Source of the DNA: an uncultured Gammaproteobacteria bacterium
GTDB taxonomy: Bacteria > Pseudomonadota > Gammaproteobacteria > GCA-001735895
NCBI GenBank assembly: GCA_937894085.1
Contig: CALCSG010000553.1
Coordinates: 1-32,546 of the forward strand
Reading direction: 5' to 3'
DNA length: 32,546 nt
Within the stretch, counting starts at the first letter, position 1; the number at the start of each line of letters is the position of its first letter. Under the pieces are notes generated by a model. That model did not search any database. It worked only from the letters and a program-made list of their open reading frames with translations, and was not told the DNA's origin. Positions 14,957-22,651 of this stretch are shown here, in pieces. The position numbers and the translations under genes were made by a program.

Positions 14957-17218
14957 ATGAAAAGTAATAATTCTCCCGTAGTAAAAGATCTGGTGCTGAT
15001 TGGTGGCGGTCATGCGCATGTTGCTGTGTTAAAACGTCTAGGCATGCAACCTGTCCCGGGGTTAAGAATTACCCTGGTTACACGCGATATTCATACACCA
15101 TATTCCGGCATGTTGCCGGGTTATGTAGCCGGTCATTATAGTTATGATGATTGTCATATTGATCTTGGTCCGCTGGCAAGATTTGCCGGAGCACGTCTAT
15201 ATCATGCACCGGTAACAGGCCTTGATATCAAAAATAAACAGGTGCTGGCTGCGGGTCGGCCAGCTATCAATTACGATCTACTTTCCATTAACACCGGCTC
15301 AAGACCCGATAGTGTCAATATTCCGGGTGTTGATGAATTTGCCATAGCAGCTAAACCCATCGATATCTTTTTAACAAAATGGGAGGCGCTGATCGAGCGC
15401 GTAAGCAATAGCCAGGGTGAATTTAAAGTCGTCGTAGTGGGCGGTGGAGCCGGTGGTGTCGAACTGGCATTATCCACACAGCACCGTTTACAAAACATGT
15501 TACGTGAGCAGGGTGACGATCCTCAACGATTGAGTTATACCCTGTTAACGCAAAGTGATCGTATCATGCATATGCATAATGGCGGAGTGCGGGACCGTTT
15601 TGAGCGCATATTTAGTGAGCGTGATATCTCTATTAAAGTTAGAAGTAGAGTGGCTGAAGTTAAAGCCGATCAGGTATTGCTGGATGATGGCACTGTATTT
15701 TCTACTGATGCGATTATATGGGTGACTACGGCATCCGCCCCTGCCTGGCCTGCTGAAGCGGGACTTTCCGTCGATGAAAATGGTTTCATCCGGGTCGATA
15801 AAAACCTGCAATCACTATCACACGAAGGTATTTTCGCAGCGGGTGATATTGCTTCGCTGAAAGATCCCAGGCCAAAATCCGGTGTTTTTGCGGTCCGTCA
15901 GGGACCGGTTTTAGTGCATAACCTTAAAGCTGCTGCGACTCACAAAAGGTTAAGGCCATATCGACCGCAAAAGAATTTTCTGGGACTGATTAGTACCGGG
16001 GACAAATATGCTATCGCATCACGCGGGAATTTTTCGTTTGAATCAGCCTGGTTGTGGAAAGTTAAAGACTGGATTGATGTGCAGTTCATGAGAAAATTTA
16101 ATGAATTGCCTGACATGGATGAACAGGATAATCCCCGCTTTGCCTCGGGTATAGCCGATGCGGATGCGATTAAGGAGCTTTCAACGCTGGCAATGCGCTG
16201 TGGTGGTTGCGGTGCCAAAGTGGGTGCCACCATTTTATCCAGGGTCATGCAAAGGTTACCCGATGAAAAACGTGATGATGTATTGATCGGCAGAGATTCA
16301 CCGGATGACTGTGCCATGCTGGCAGTACCACCAGGCAAGGTCATGGTACAAAGTGTGGATTATTTTCGCGCTTTTATCGAAGATAGCTATACATTCGGGG
16401 CCATAGCGGCTAACCATGCACTTGGAGATGTATTTGCGATGGGTGGAGAAGCTCAGTCGGTACTGGCTATTGCGACGGTTCCCTACGGTCGTGAACGGGT
16501 GGTGGAAGAAACATTATATGATGTGATGGCTGGAGCCATGTCAATAATTCAACCCAGTGGAGCGGTATTAGCTGGTGGACATTCCAGTGAAGGGGCCGAA
16601 CTTGCTTTTGGTTTGACGGTGAACGGCCTGATCGACCCGAACAGAGTCTGGCGTAAGAGCGGATTACAACCGGGTGATGCAATTATTTTAACCAAGGCTA
16701 TCGGCACTGGTACCTTATTTGCTGCAGAAATGCGCGGTAAAGCGAAAGGCCGTTGGGTTGATGCTGCCATACAGTCCATGCTGGTTTCCAGTCAACAGGC
16801 CGCTGAATGCCTGCAGCGGTTTAATGCCACGGCCTGCACAGATCTGACCGGCTTTGGTATCATCGGGCACCTGATCGAAATGACAAAAGCTTCTCAGGTT
16901 GATGCAGAGATTTATATGGATAACTTGCCATTACTGGATGGAGCAATGGAAACTGTGGCTGCCGGTATCCTGTCTTCGTTACAGCCTGCTAATCTTCGCT
17001 TGCGTCGGGCCATTCATGATATTGAAAATGCAGCAAAGCATCCAGCTTTTCCACTGCTATTCGATCCGCAAACCGCTGGCGGTTTACTGGCCGGTGTACC
17101 TGCTAAAAAAGCAGAAGCCTGCGTAGCAGAACTAACAAAACTGGGGTATACAAACACCCGCATAATTGGTAGTGTAAACGATTTATCTGATGAGCAGGCA
17201 CCTGTGCAAATAAAGTAG
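14957..17218 (+). CDS. selD: Fused NADH-type FAD oxidoreductase - selenide, water dikinase (SelD/SenC)
   Basis: A 753-residue two-domain protein. Residues about 10-385 form an NDH-2-like pyridine-nucleotide oxidoreductase: the FAD dinucleotide loop is LIGGGHAHVAVL (14-25), the NAD(P) loop is VVGGGAGGVELAL (160-172), and FAAGDIAS (293-300) is the second FAD contact. Residues about 408-753 are SelD, which makes selenophosphate from selenide and ATP. The SelD active site is CGGCGAK, with Cys418 and Lys421 matching Cys17 and Lys20 of E. coli SelD. The residue is cysteine (TGC), not selenocysteine. SPDDCAML and GGHSSEGAE follow as expected. Such fusions are known, and the oxidoreductase part is thought to supply reduced selenium. 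In a sen cluster the SelD protein is also called SenC. It lies 52 bp after egtD, probably in the same operon. Confidence 0.95.
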   Translation: MKSNNSPVVKDLVLIGGGHAHVAVLKRLGMQPVPGLRITLVTRDIHTPYSGMLPGYVAGHYSYDDCHIDLGPLARFAGARLYHAPVTGLDIKNKQVLAAGRPAINYDLLSINTGSRPDSVNIPGVDEFAIAAKPIDIFLTKWEALIERVSNSQGEFKVVVVGGGAGGVELALSTQHRLQNMLREQGDDPQRLSYTLLTQSDRIMHMHNGGVRDRFERIFSERDISIKVRSRVAEVKADQVLLDDGTVFSTDAIIWVTTASAPAWPAEAGLSVDENGFIRVDKNLQSLSHEGIFAAGDIASLKDPRPKSGVFAVRQGPVLVHNLKAAATHKRLRPYRPQKNFLGLISTGDKYAIASRGNFSFESAWLWKVKDWIDVQFMRKFNELPDMDEQDNPRFASGIADADAIKELSTLAMRCGGCGAKVGATILSRVMQRLPDEKRDDVLIGRDSPDDCAMLAVPPGKVMVQSVDYFRAFIEDSYTFGAIAANHALGDVFAMGGEAQSVLAIATVPYGRERVVEETLYDVMAGAMSIIQPSGAVLAGGHSSEGAELAFGLTVNGLIDPNRVWRKSGLQPGDAIILTKAIGTGTLFAAEMRGKAKGRWVDAAIQSMLVSSQQAAECLQRFNATACTDLTGFGIIGHLIEMTKASQVDAEIYMDNLPLLDGAMETVAAGILSSLQPANLRLRRAIHDIENAAKHPAFPLLFDPQTAGGLLAGVPAKKAEACVAELTKLGYTNTRIIGSVNDLSDEQAPVQIK

Positions 17219-17220
17219 TC

Positions 17221-17313
17221 AAAACTTAAAAGGTGCTATGTTTGCAATGGATTCCATCCTCAGGTCCGTTGTTGCGATTTCTTACGGTAGAGTGACTAGC
17301 GTGGCGAAATCGC
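17221..17313. repeat. MITE fragment plus REP-like dyad
   Basis: Bases 17221-17255 match the inner part of MITE copy B (30485-30520): about 30 of 36 positions agree, with one gap, and the substitutions are all transitions. Neither terminal repeat is present, so this is a relic. Just after it, GCGATTTC (17274-17281) and GAAATCGC (17306-17313) form an 8-bp inverted repeat, and the text around the second arm (GGCGAAATCGCGCCTACC) looks like a REP-type unit. Confidence 0.55.
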
Positions 17314-17364
17314 GCCTACCAGCTGACCTGTCTCGTGTCGTCTATTTATGCGCTCAGTACAGGA

Positions 17365-17394
17365 CACTACACTACACTACACTACACTACACTA
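17365..17394 (+). repeat. (CACTA)6 microsatellite
   Basis: Six perfect tandem copies of CACTA occupy 30 bp and end ten bases before the start codon of the exonuclease gene, directly abutting its GAAGG ribosome-binding box (17395-17399). Perfect 5-bp repeats of this kind can change length by slippage. Confidence 0.97.
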
Positions 17395-17404
17395 GAAGGC
17401 AGGG

Positions 17405-17917
17405 ATGATGTTTAGCAGGGAATTTATTCCTATTATTATCGACATAGAAGCTTCCGGTTTCGATCCACTCAGTTACCCGATAGAAGTAGGTCTCGTACTC
17501 GAAAATGGAACCCGCTATTCTACTCTGGTTAAACCCGTTACGGAATGGCAACACTGGGATAGTAGCGCAGAGAGACTTCACCATATACAACGCGAAACTT
17601 TGCAACAATATGGCAAGCCGGTGATGGAAGTTGCGCTTAAATTGAACCAGTTACTGGATGGTAAAACGATTTATTCTGACGGTTGGGTAGTTGATAAACC
17701 GTGGCTGGATAATCTGTTTTTTCGGGCGGGCATTGATCGTTCATTTTTTATCAGTCCTCTTGAGATGATACTGAATGAACAGCAGATGGAGTACTGGCAT
17801 GAAATTAAAAATACGGTGATTGCTGAAACAGACCTGCAACGTCATCGTGCAAGTAGTGATGCCTGGGTCATTCAGCAAACTTTTGTACGCACTTTAGCTT
17901 TACTGAACACTGCTTAA
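17405..17917 (+). CDS. DEDDh-type 3'-5' exonuclease (RNase T / DnaQ-like)
   Basis: A 170-residue protein with the exonuclease fold of DnaQ and RNase T. Motif I is IIDIEASGFDP (Asp13, Glu15). Motif II is probably in YSDGWVVDKPW (Asp92 or Asp97). Motif III is HRASSDAW (His147, Asp152), the H-x4-D spacing of DEDDh enzymes. It probably trims DNA or RNA 3' ends, but the substrate cannot be read from the sequence. Two ATGs (17405, 17408) are possible; GAAGG at 17395-17399 serves either. The (CACTA)6 tract directly upstream could alter expression. There is no clear terminator after it; TTAGCCTG/CAGGTTAA (17930-17949) is a weak hairpin followed by TTTT. Confidence 0.85.
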   Translation: MMFSREFIPIIIDIEASGFDPLSYPIEVGLVLENGTRYSTLVKPVTEWQHWDSSAERLHHIQRETLQQYGKPVMEVALKLNQLLDGKTIYSDGWVVDKPWLDNLFFRAGIDRSFFISPLEMILNEQQMEYWHEIKNTVIAETDLQRHRASSDAWVIQQTFVRTLALLNTA

Positions 17918-17976
17918 AATTTCTGACTGTTAGCCTGCAGCCAGGTTAATTTTCCGGTTTTTATATTTCAGTTAAG

Positions 17977-19167
17977 TTATGCCAGCTCAAGGTGCGCAAG
18001 CATTTCTTTACATAACGCAATGTTAACCTGTTTTCCATACCTTTTTTCAGGATCACTGATCAGGTTCCTGGCGACTTCCAGTTTATCTGTTTCTATCGCC
18101 AGTCTGGCGTAATAAACGGTTTGTGATAAATCGGCTAAAATAAATTGTGGACTGATTTGCTGACATTTTTCAATGAAAAATAATGCTCTGCCATAACGTC
18201 TCTCTTCATTTAACATTTCAATAATTAAACGGCCAACACAAAGCTGGGTTCTTGATGCTCCCCACTTCTGGATATAGTCAAATATTTCTTCAAATTTTAT
18301 GGCTGCTGTTTGCAGGTAATCATATCTTTCCAGTAACATTAAAACAGCTTCACTATCCCTGTGTGTGGTCACGGCCTTATAAACTTTACCCATAAAATGA
18401 TCATATTCACGCTGGCTTTCTTTAAGAATTTTTTCCTGTTCTATTTCGTTTCTTCTGCGATAAGACATGGATGCCGATTTTCCATGCTTTTTCTGTAACT
18501 TCATTTCTTCTATTTCTGCTTCCAGTTCTTCCCTTACTTCCTCCTTACGCTCTTTAAGCCATATTAATCCAAATACATAACCCGCAATACCTCCTGTGAC
18601 ATGAGCAACCACATTAATTCCTGCAAAATCGTTAGAAGTGAACATTTCCCAGCTATCGAGGCCAATGTAGGCAATGGCCAGTATCCAGGCTGGAACATAA
18701 AAAGTTTTCCAGAAAATGATATACCACCAGAAGACCTTGATTCTGGCCTGCGGCATCATAAATGCCGATAGTCCAATCATGCCCATTACAATGCCGGAAA
18801 GACCTAATGAAGGTAATGGCTCTGAGCTTCCAATAAAGGTTGATATTGAATAACTGACTCCGACCACAATAGAGATAAATAGCATTAGTGCGATATAACG
18901 AACAGTACTGCCTATTAAAATCTCTAAAGCCGGTGCAAAAGCAAGAAAAAATATCAGGTTACCGATTAAATGTGTCCAGCCGCCATGTGCAACAGAAGCG
19001 GTAATCATGGTAAACGGATTCCATGAAGCGGGGTAATACATCAGGCTTTCGGTGATGGTAGAAGTCAGCTGAAAAGAGAAAACCAGAACGCATAAAAAAA
19101 CAGTGATATAAGTGACTACCGGAGGCTTGGCCAGAGTCAGGGCGGTACTGTAGGGAAAAATAATCAC
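17977..19167 (-). CDS. Rhomboid-family intramembrane serine protease with C-terminal cytosolic extension
   Basis: A 396-residue protein. The first 205 residues form a rhomboid core with about six membrane segments: HGGWTHLIGN (61-70), the catalytic GLSG (Ser124) and AHVTGGIAGYVFG with the catalytic His189. It is therefore a likely active protease that cuts substrates within the membrane. Residues about 205-265 are highly charged (KERKEEVREELEAEIEEMK) and probably a coiled coil; the remaining 130 residues are helical with a repeat-like look and no domain I can name. The substrate is unknown. It is on the strand opposite the exonuclease gene and 104 bp after the GGDEF/EAL gene on the same strand. 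Confidence 0.9.
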   Translation of the reverse strand: MIIFPYSTALTLAKPPVVTYITVFLCVLVFSFQLTSTITESLMYYPASWNPFTMITASVAHGGWTHLIGNLIFFLAFAPALEILIGSTVRYIALMLFISIVVGVSYSISTFIGSSEPLPSLGLSGIVMGMIGLSAFMMPQARIKVFWWYIIFWKTFYVPAWILAIAYIGLDSWEMFTSNDFAGINVVAHVTGGIAGYVFGLIWLKERKEEVREELEAEIEEMKLQKKHGKSASMSYRRRNEIEQEKILKESQREYDHFMGKVYKAVTTHRDSEAVLMLLERYDYLQTAAIKFEEIFDYIQKWGASRTQLCVGRLIIEMLNEERRYGRALFFIEKCQQISPQFILADLSQTVYYARLAIETDKLEVARNLISDPEKRYGKQVNIALCKEMLAHLELA

Positions 19168-19271
19168 TTGGAATCAGATATATAAATAATTTTATGGTAG
19201 TTGATCAGAGATTGTAAATGTTGCATTCACCGAAAAACAGAGAAATATTTTATTCTGGCTTAGCTTTGACG

Positions 19272-21521
19272 CTACACAGGTAAATTTTGACAGGGCTTCT
19301 TTTCAAGTGTTTTAACCCGAGCCGGCGCTCCAAACAGGTAACCCTGCGAAAAGTTAAATCCAGCATCCATGACTTTTTGTAGCAATTCTTCGGTTTCAAT
19401 ACCTTCTGCCACCAGGTTGTAGCCCAACCCGGTTAACATGCCTGCCATTTCTCCAACCATTTTAGCCAGGCGTTCATCCATCATTCCCTGGATTAACGAG
19501 ATATCAAATTTGACGATATCGACAGGCATACTGGTTAGATAGCGTAAAGAGGAATAACCACTGCCAAAATCGTCGAGTGCGACTTTAAAGCCCAGTTCGC
19601 CAAGCATCTTCAAATTACCGACGGCCGTATTCAGCTGAGTAATTAATGAAGTTTCAGTGACTTCTATGACGATAGTGTGACGTCGAGTGAACTCAGAAAG
19701 AGGAATTAACCACTCAATTACATCCTGATGAGCGACCGATTCGGCAGATAGATTGATTGATATTCCGCAGCCTTCAGCAATAAATTGTGACTTCAAGTCT
19801 TCTAACACCTTAGCGATAATAGCCCGATCCATTTCTGTTTCCATGTGGCGCATGGTGACGACAGGAAAAATATGAGATGGAGGTATTAATTCCCCTTCAT
19901 GACGAATACGCAACAGGGCTTCAAAGTAAGCAGTTTCCCGGGAGTGAGAATTAACGATTGGCTGGTAATGGATTTCAATGCCGGTGCCATGCGCTACCGC
20001 ATCATAAACAGCATTACTCATCCAGTTTGAAAAAACTGCCTCGGTACCATCGGCCATATCATCACTGAATAAAACCGGTCGTGTATTGCCGGGTCTTTTG
20101 GCCTGATAAACAGCGATATCTGCCTGCCACTGCAGCTTATCCAGTTTTTCCAGTTCATCTGCCTGACAATGAGAAATCCCGCAACTTATACGTACAGCCT
20201 CCTTAATACCCAGATCGCTAAAGTCGTAGTTTTTAATGACTTCGGCGCAACGTTTAGCCACTTCCAGTTCTTTTTCTACGTTGCTACCAATAATGATGGC
20301 GGCAAATTCATCACCACCAATGCGATATAAATATTCGGCTTTACGCATAGACTGCTGAATGCATGCACTGATGGCGATTAACACTTCATCACCCACCTGG
20401 TGACCGTAAGAGTCATTGATGGCTTTAAAATGATTTACGTCGAAAAGAAGCAGGCAAATACCCATGCGATGATGGCTCAAAAGTTGTTTTGCTTTACTCC
20501 ATTCTAATTCAAAGGCACGACGATTAAGCATGCCAGTAAGAGAATCATGGTGAGCGAGTTTCCATAACTCCTTATTTTTATCATCCAGATCTTCGTGTGC
20601 TTTTTCCAGTTTGTGATGGTATTGATTTAATGATGTCCTTACTTTTTCTAATTCTGCGACCGGAAAGAATGAGTTAATACCCCCGGATAAAGCCCCGGGA
20701 TTAGAATATCTCAATTTGTCGATATAGGCTGAAATTTCTACCAATGGTTTTTCCAGTAGAAACACCATTAAAAAATAGAAAAATAAACACAATATACCAA
20801 CGAGAGTAGCTACCTGAATGACAGTTTCTTTGACAATTTGCATCATTGTTTCAGCTTCGGGGCTTGATTTAAGTTTGAAGCTGATAAATGAAGAGGCTCT
20901 GGATAAGGGTATTTCAGTATTTTCAGGTAATGATATTTTTATTGTGCTGGAGTCCAGGTAATGAAACTGAAATTGTTTTATCAATGTTTTAATTAAGGGT
21001 AAATGTACTCCCAGATAACCTTCCAGTTTAGCTTTATCTCCGTCCCGTTTAATAGGTAGATAATAGATGAGACTCTCGCTATTACCCCTTGAATAGAGTA
21101 AAGGAGTTAATGATTTGACATTTATTCTGGCTGGGAATTTGCTCTCAGATAAGATCGCAAGTGCATTTCCTTGAGTGTCGAATACTTCGGCAGCTTCTAT
21201 ATACTCTGGCAAAATTCCGGAATTTAGCATTCGCAGTTTACGCCAGTAAGAATAATAGGAAGTGTTACCCAGTTGCTGAAAAATCTCATCCCAATTTGAA
21301 ATGTCTTTGGATATGCGGTTAATCGAATCTGTTAAAAGCTCAATAGCATGCTCAATCTCCTGATTCGCGGCAATTAGATTATTCGCATGAATATCTGACC
21401 TGGCCCTTTCTATGCTGTTCAAAGCATAGACTCCAATACCGGTGAAGAAACTGGCAACTAAAAATAAAAATACCAGCGCATAGCCACTGATTGATAAAGG
21501 GAATAGAGATTTTTTGAACAT
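19272..21521 (-). CDS. Membrane GGDEF-EAL cyclic-di-GMP enzyme with CHASE4-like sensor
   Basis: A 749-residue inner-membrane signalling protein. Two membrane segments (about 13-33 and 236-256) bracket a periplasmic CHASE4-like sensor region with the typical NWDEIFQQL (76-84) and VFDTQGNAL (113-121). A linker leads to the GGDEF domain (about 318-485, RIGGDEF at 400-406) and the EAL domain (about 505-738, EALLR at 534-538, NLSAE at 590, VIEVTE at 618, DDFGSGYSS at 650). Both catalytic signatures are intact, so it could make and degrade cyclic-di-GMP. The inhibitory RxxD site before GGDEF is RKAE here, so product inhibition may be weak. It starts 8 nt after the stop codon of the hydrolase gene, so the two are probably one operon. 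Confidence 0.93.
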   Translation of the reverse strand: MFKKSLFPLSISGYALVFLFLVASFFTGIGVYALNSIERARSDIHANNLIAANQEIEHAIELLTDSINRISKDISNWDEIFQQLGNTSYYSYWRKLRMLNSGILPEYIEAAEVFDTQGNALAILSESKFPARINVKSLTPLLYSRGNSESLIYYLPIKRDGDKAKLEGYLGVHLPLIKTLIKQFQFHYLDSSTIKISLPENTEIPLSRASSFISFKLKSSPEAETMMQIVKETVIQVATLVGILCLFFYFLMVFLLEKPLVEISAYIDKLRYSNPGALSGGINSFFPVAELEKVRTSLNQYHHKLEKAHEDLDDKNKELWKLAHHDSLTGMLNRRAFELEWSKAKQLLSHHRMGICLLLFDVNHFKAINDSYGHQVGDEVLIAISACIQQSMRKAEYLYRIGGDEFAAIIIGSNVEKELEVAKRCAEVIKNYDFSDLGIKEAVRISCGISHCQADELEKLDKLQWQADIAVYQAKRPGNTRPVLFSDDMADGTEAVFSNWMSNAVYDAVAHGTGIEIHYQPIVNSHSRETAYFEALLRIRHEGELIPPSHIFPVVTMRHMETEMDRAIIAKVLEDLKSQFIAEGCGISINLSAESVAHQDVIEWLIPLSEFTRRHTIVIEVTETSLITQLNTAVGNLKMLGELGFKVALDDFGSGYSSLRYLTSMPVDIVKFDISLIQGMMDERLAKMVGEMAGMLTGLGYNLVAEGIETEELLQKVMDAGFNFSQGYLFGAPARVKTLEKKPCQNLPV

Positions 21522-21529
21522 TCTTGCGG

Positions 21530-22399
21530 TTAGTATTCTGATAATATATTTTCAACACTTTCCAGTAAGTCAAACTCATGAGCCTGATCAAAAAAATGAT
21601 TAGCACCTCTTATTATAATAACGTGGTCAGTGGTCTGTTTTAATTTATTTATCCATTGCTCACTAATACGATCATCAGCGCTTCCCAGAATGATATGCTT
21701 TTGAGTTGAGTCAGTAGTGATCCCTGTTAACACCTGCTCTCTGGACCAGTTATAATAAGATAAAAAGTTTTCAGCAGTCGTTACATAATCTTTACAAAAC
21801 TGCAGCGAGAAATTATGTAATCCATTGTCCCCCCTGCTTATCATGTCTGTTGCAAATTCTGCCTGCTCTTTTGTTTCGAAGGCCATAGACTGATCTGAAG
21901 CAAAAAATGTTAAACTAATTAAAATGGATTTTATGACGGCAGGGTGATTTCCCCTGGCCAGATAAGCCGAAATATTCACACTGCCTGAACTATGCCCGAT
22001 CAGGATGATTTTTTTATGACCCTGCCGGGTCGCCCAGTTGACCCATTTATCGATTTCATCAGTATCATCATTTAGAGAGTGCAGTTGAATGGATTCGCAG
22101 GGAATGCTCTGTACACGGTTGGAAATTCCCAGTGAAAGGGTGGGCGCAAGTATTGGAAAGCCATTTTCATGTAAAGCCTCAGATAACCTTTTAACGGTTG
22201 AAAACTCACGGGTCTGCAGGAACCCATGAATAATGATGAGTAAGGGTTTGTCTGCATCACCGGTGAGGTATTCCGCTGTTGAGGTAATGTTTTTTGATAC
22301 CTGTAACGAAACGATGTTTGCCTGTGACGAATTTACACAGAAAAACAGGGTTATTAGCAGCAGGTACTGAGCTGATTTTGGCAATATATTTTTTGTCAT
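21530..22399 (-). CDS. Secreted alpha/beta hydrolase
   Basis: A 289-residue alpha/beta-hydrolase-fold protein with an N-terminal signal (about residues 10-27, ending SSQA). The nucleophile elbow is GHSSGS (Ser137), the oxyanion-hole segment is IIHGFLQT (57-63), and a likely acid and histidine are in GSADDRIS and GANHFFDQ near the C-terminus. It probably acts on an ester or similar bond in the periplasm; the substrate is unknown. It is the first gene of a two-gene operon with the GGDEF/EAL protein and is divergent from lhr. The 252-bp upstream gap contains the direct repeat TTTTGTCATA at 22504 and 22519. Confidence 0.82.
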   Translation of the reverse strand: MTKNILPKSAQYLLLITLFFCVNSSQANIVSLQVSKNITSTAEYLTGDADKPLLIIIHGFLQTREFSTVKRLSEALHENGFPILAPTLSLGISNRVQSIPCESIQLHSLNDDTDEIDKWVNWATRQGHKKIILIGHSSGSVNISAYLARGNHPAVIKSILISLTFFASDQSMAFETKEQAEFATDMISRGDNGLHNFSLQFCKDYVTTAENFLSYYNWSREQVLTGITTDSTQKHIILGSADDRISEQWINKLKQTTDHVIIIRGANHFFDQAHEFDLLESVENILSEY

Positions 22400-22651
22400 C
22401 TGTGTGTCTTTGTTTTAAACGGCATGATCCTTAACCGCAATATTGATATGGATATTCAATTTCAAACAGGTACAACTTTACTTCTTAGTATAGTTTAAAT
22501 ATTTTTTGTCATATCAACTTTTGTCATAGCAGAGATTGTCAGGCTTCCGGTGTTAAATTCAGCTCTAAAATTTATTAACTTCTGCAGCAAAATCGGGTCA
22601 CTGAAAAAATTAGCCAAATGACATCAATATCAAAAAGAGTATGATTATTAA

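Noticed and set aside
16198-16221. Selenocysteine (UGA) at the SelD active site
   Set aside because: The active-site codons read TGT GGT GGT TGC, so the catalytic position is cysteine; no in-frame TGA or SECIS-like hairpin is needed.
17365-17394. CRISPR-like array from the CACTA repeats
   Set aside because: The 5-bp perfect tandem units have no spacers; this is a simple-sequence repeat.
22504-22528. Direct repeats TTTTGTCATA upstream of lhr as an operator
   Set aside because: There are only two AT-rich copies with no dyad symmetry or clear promoter; noted within the hydrolase entry but not claimed.
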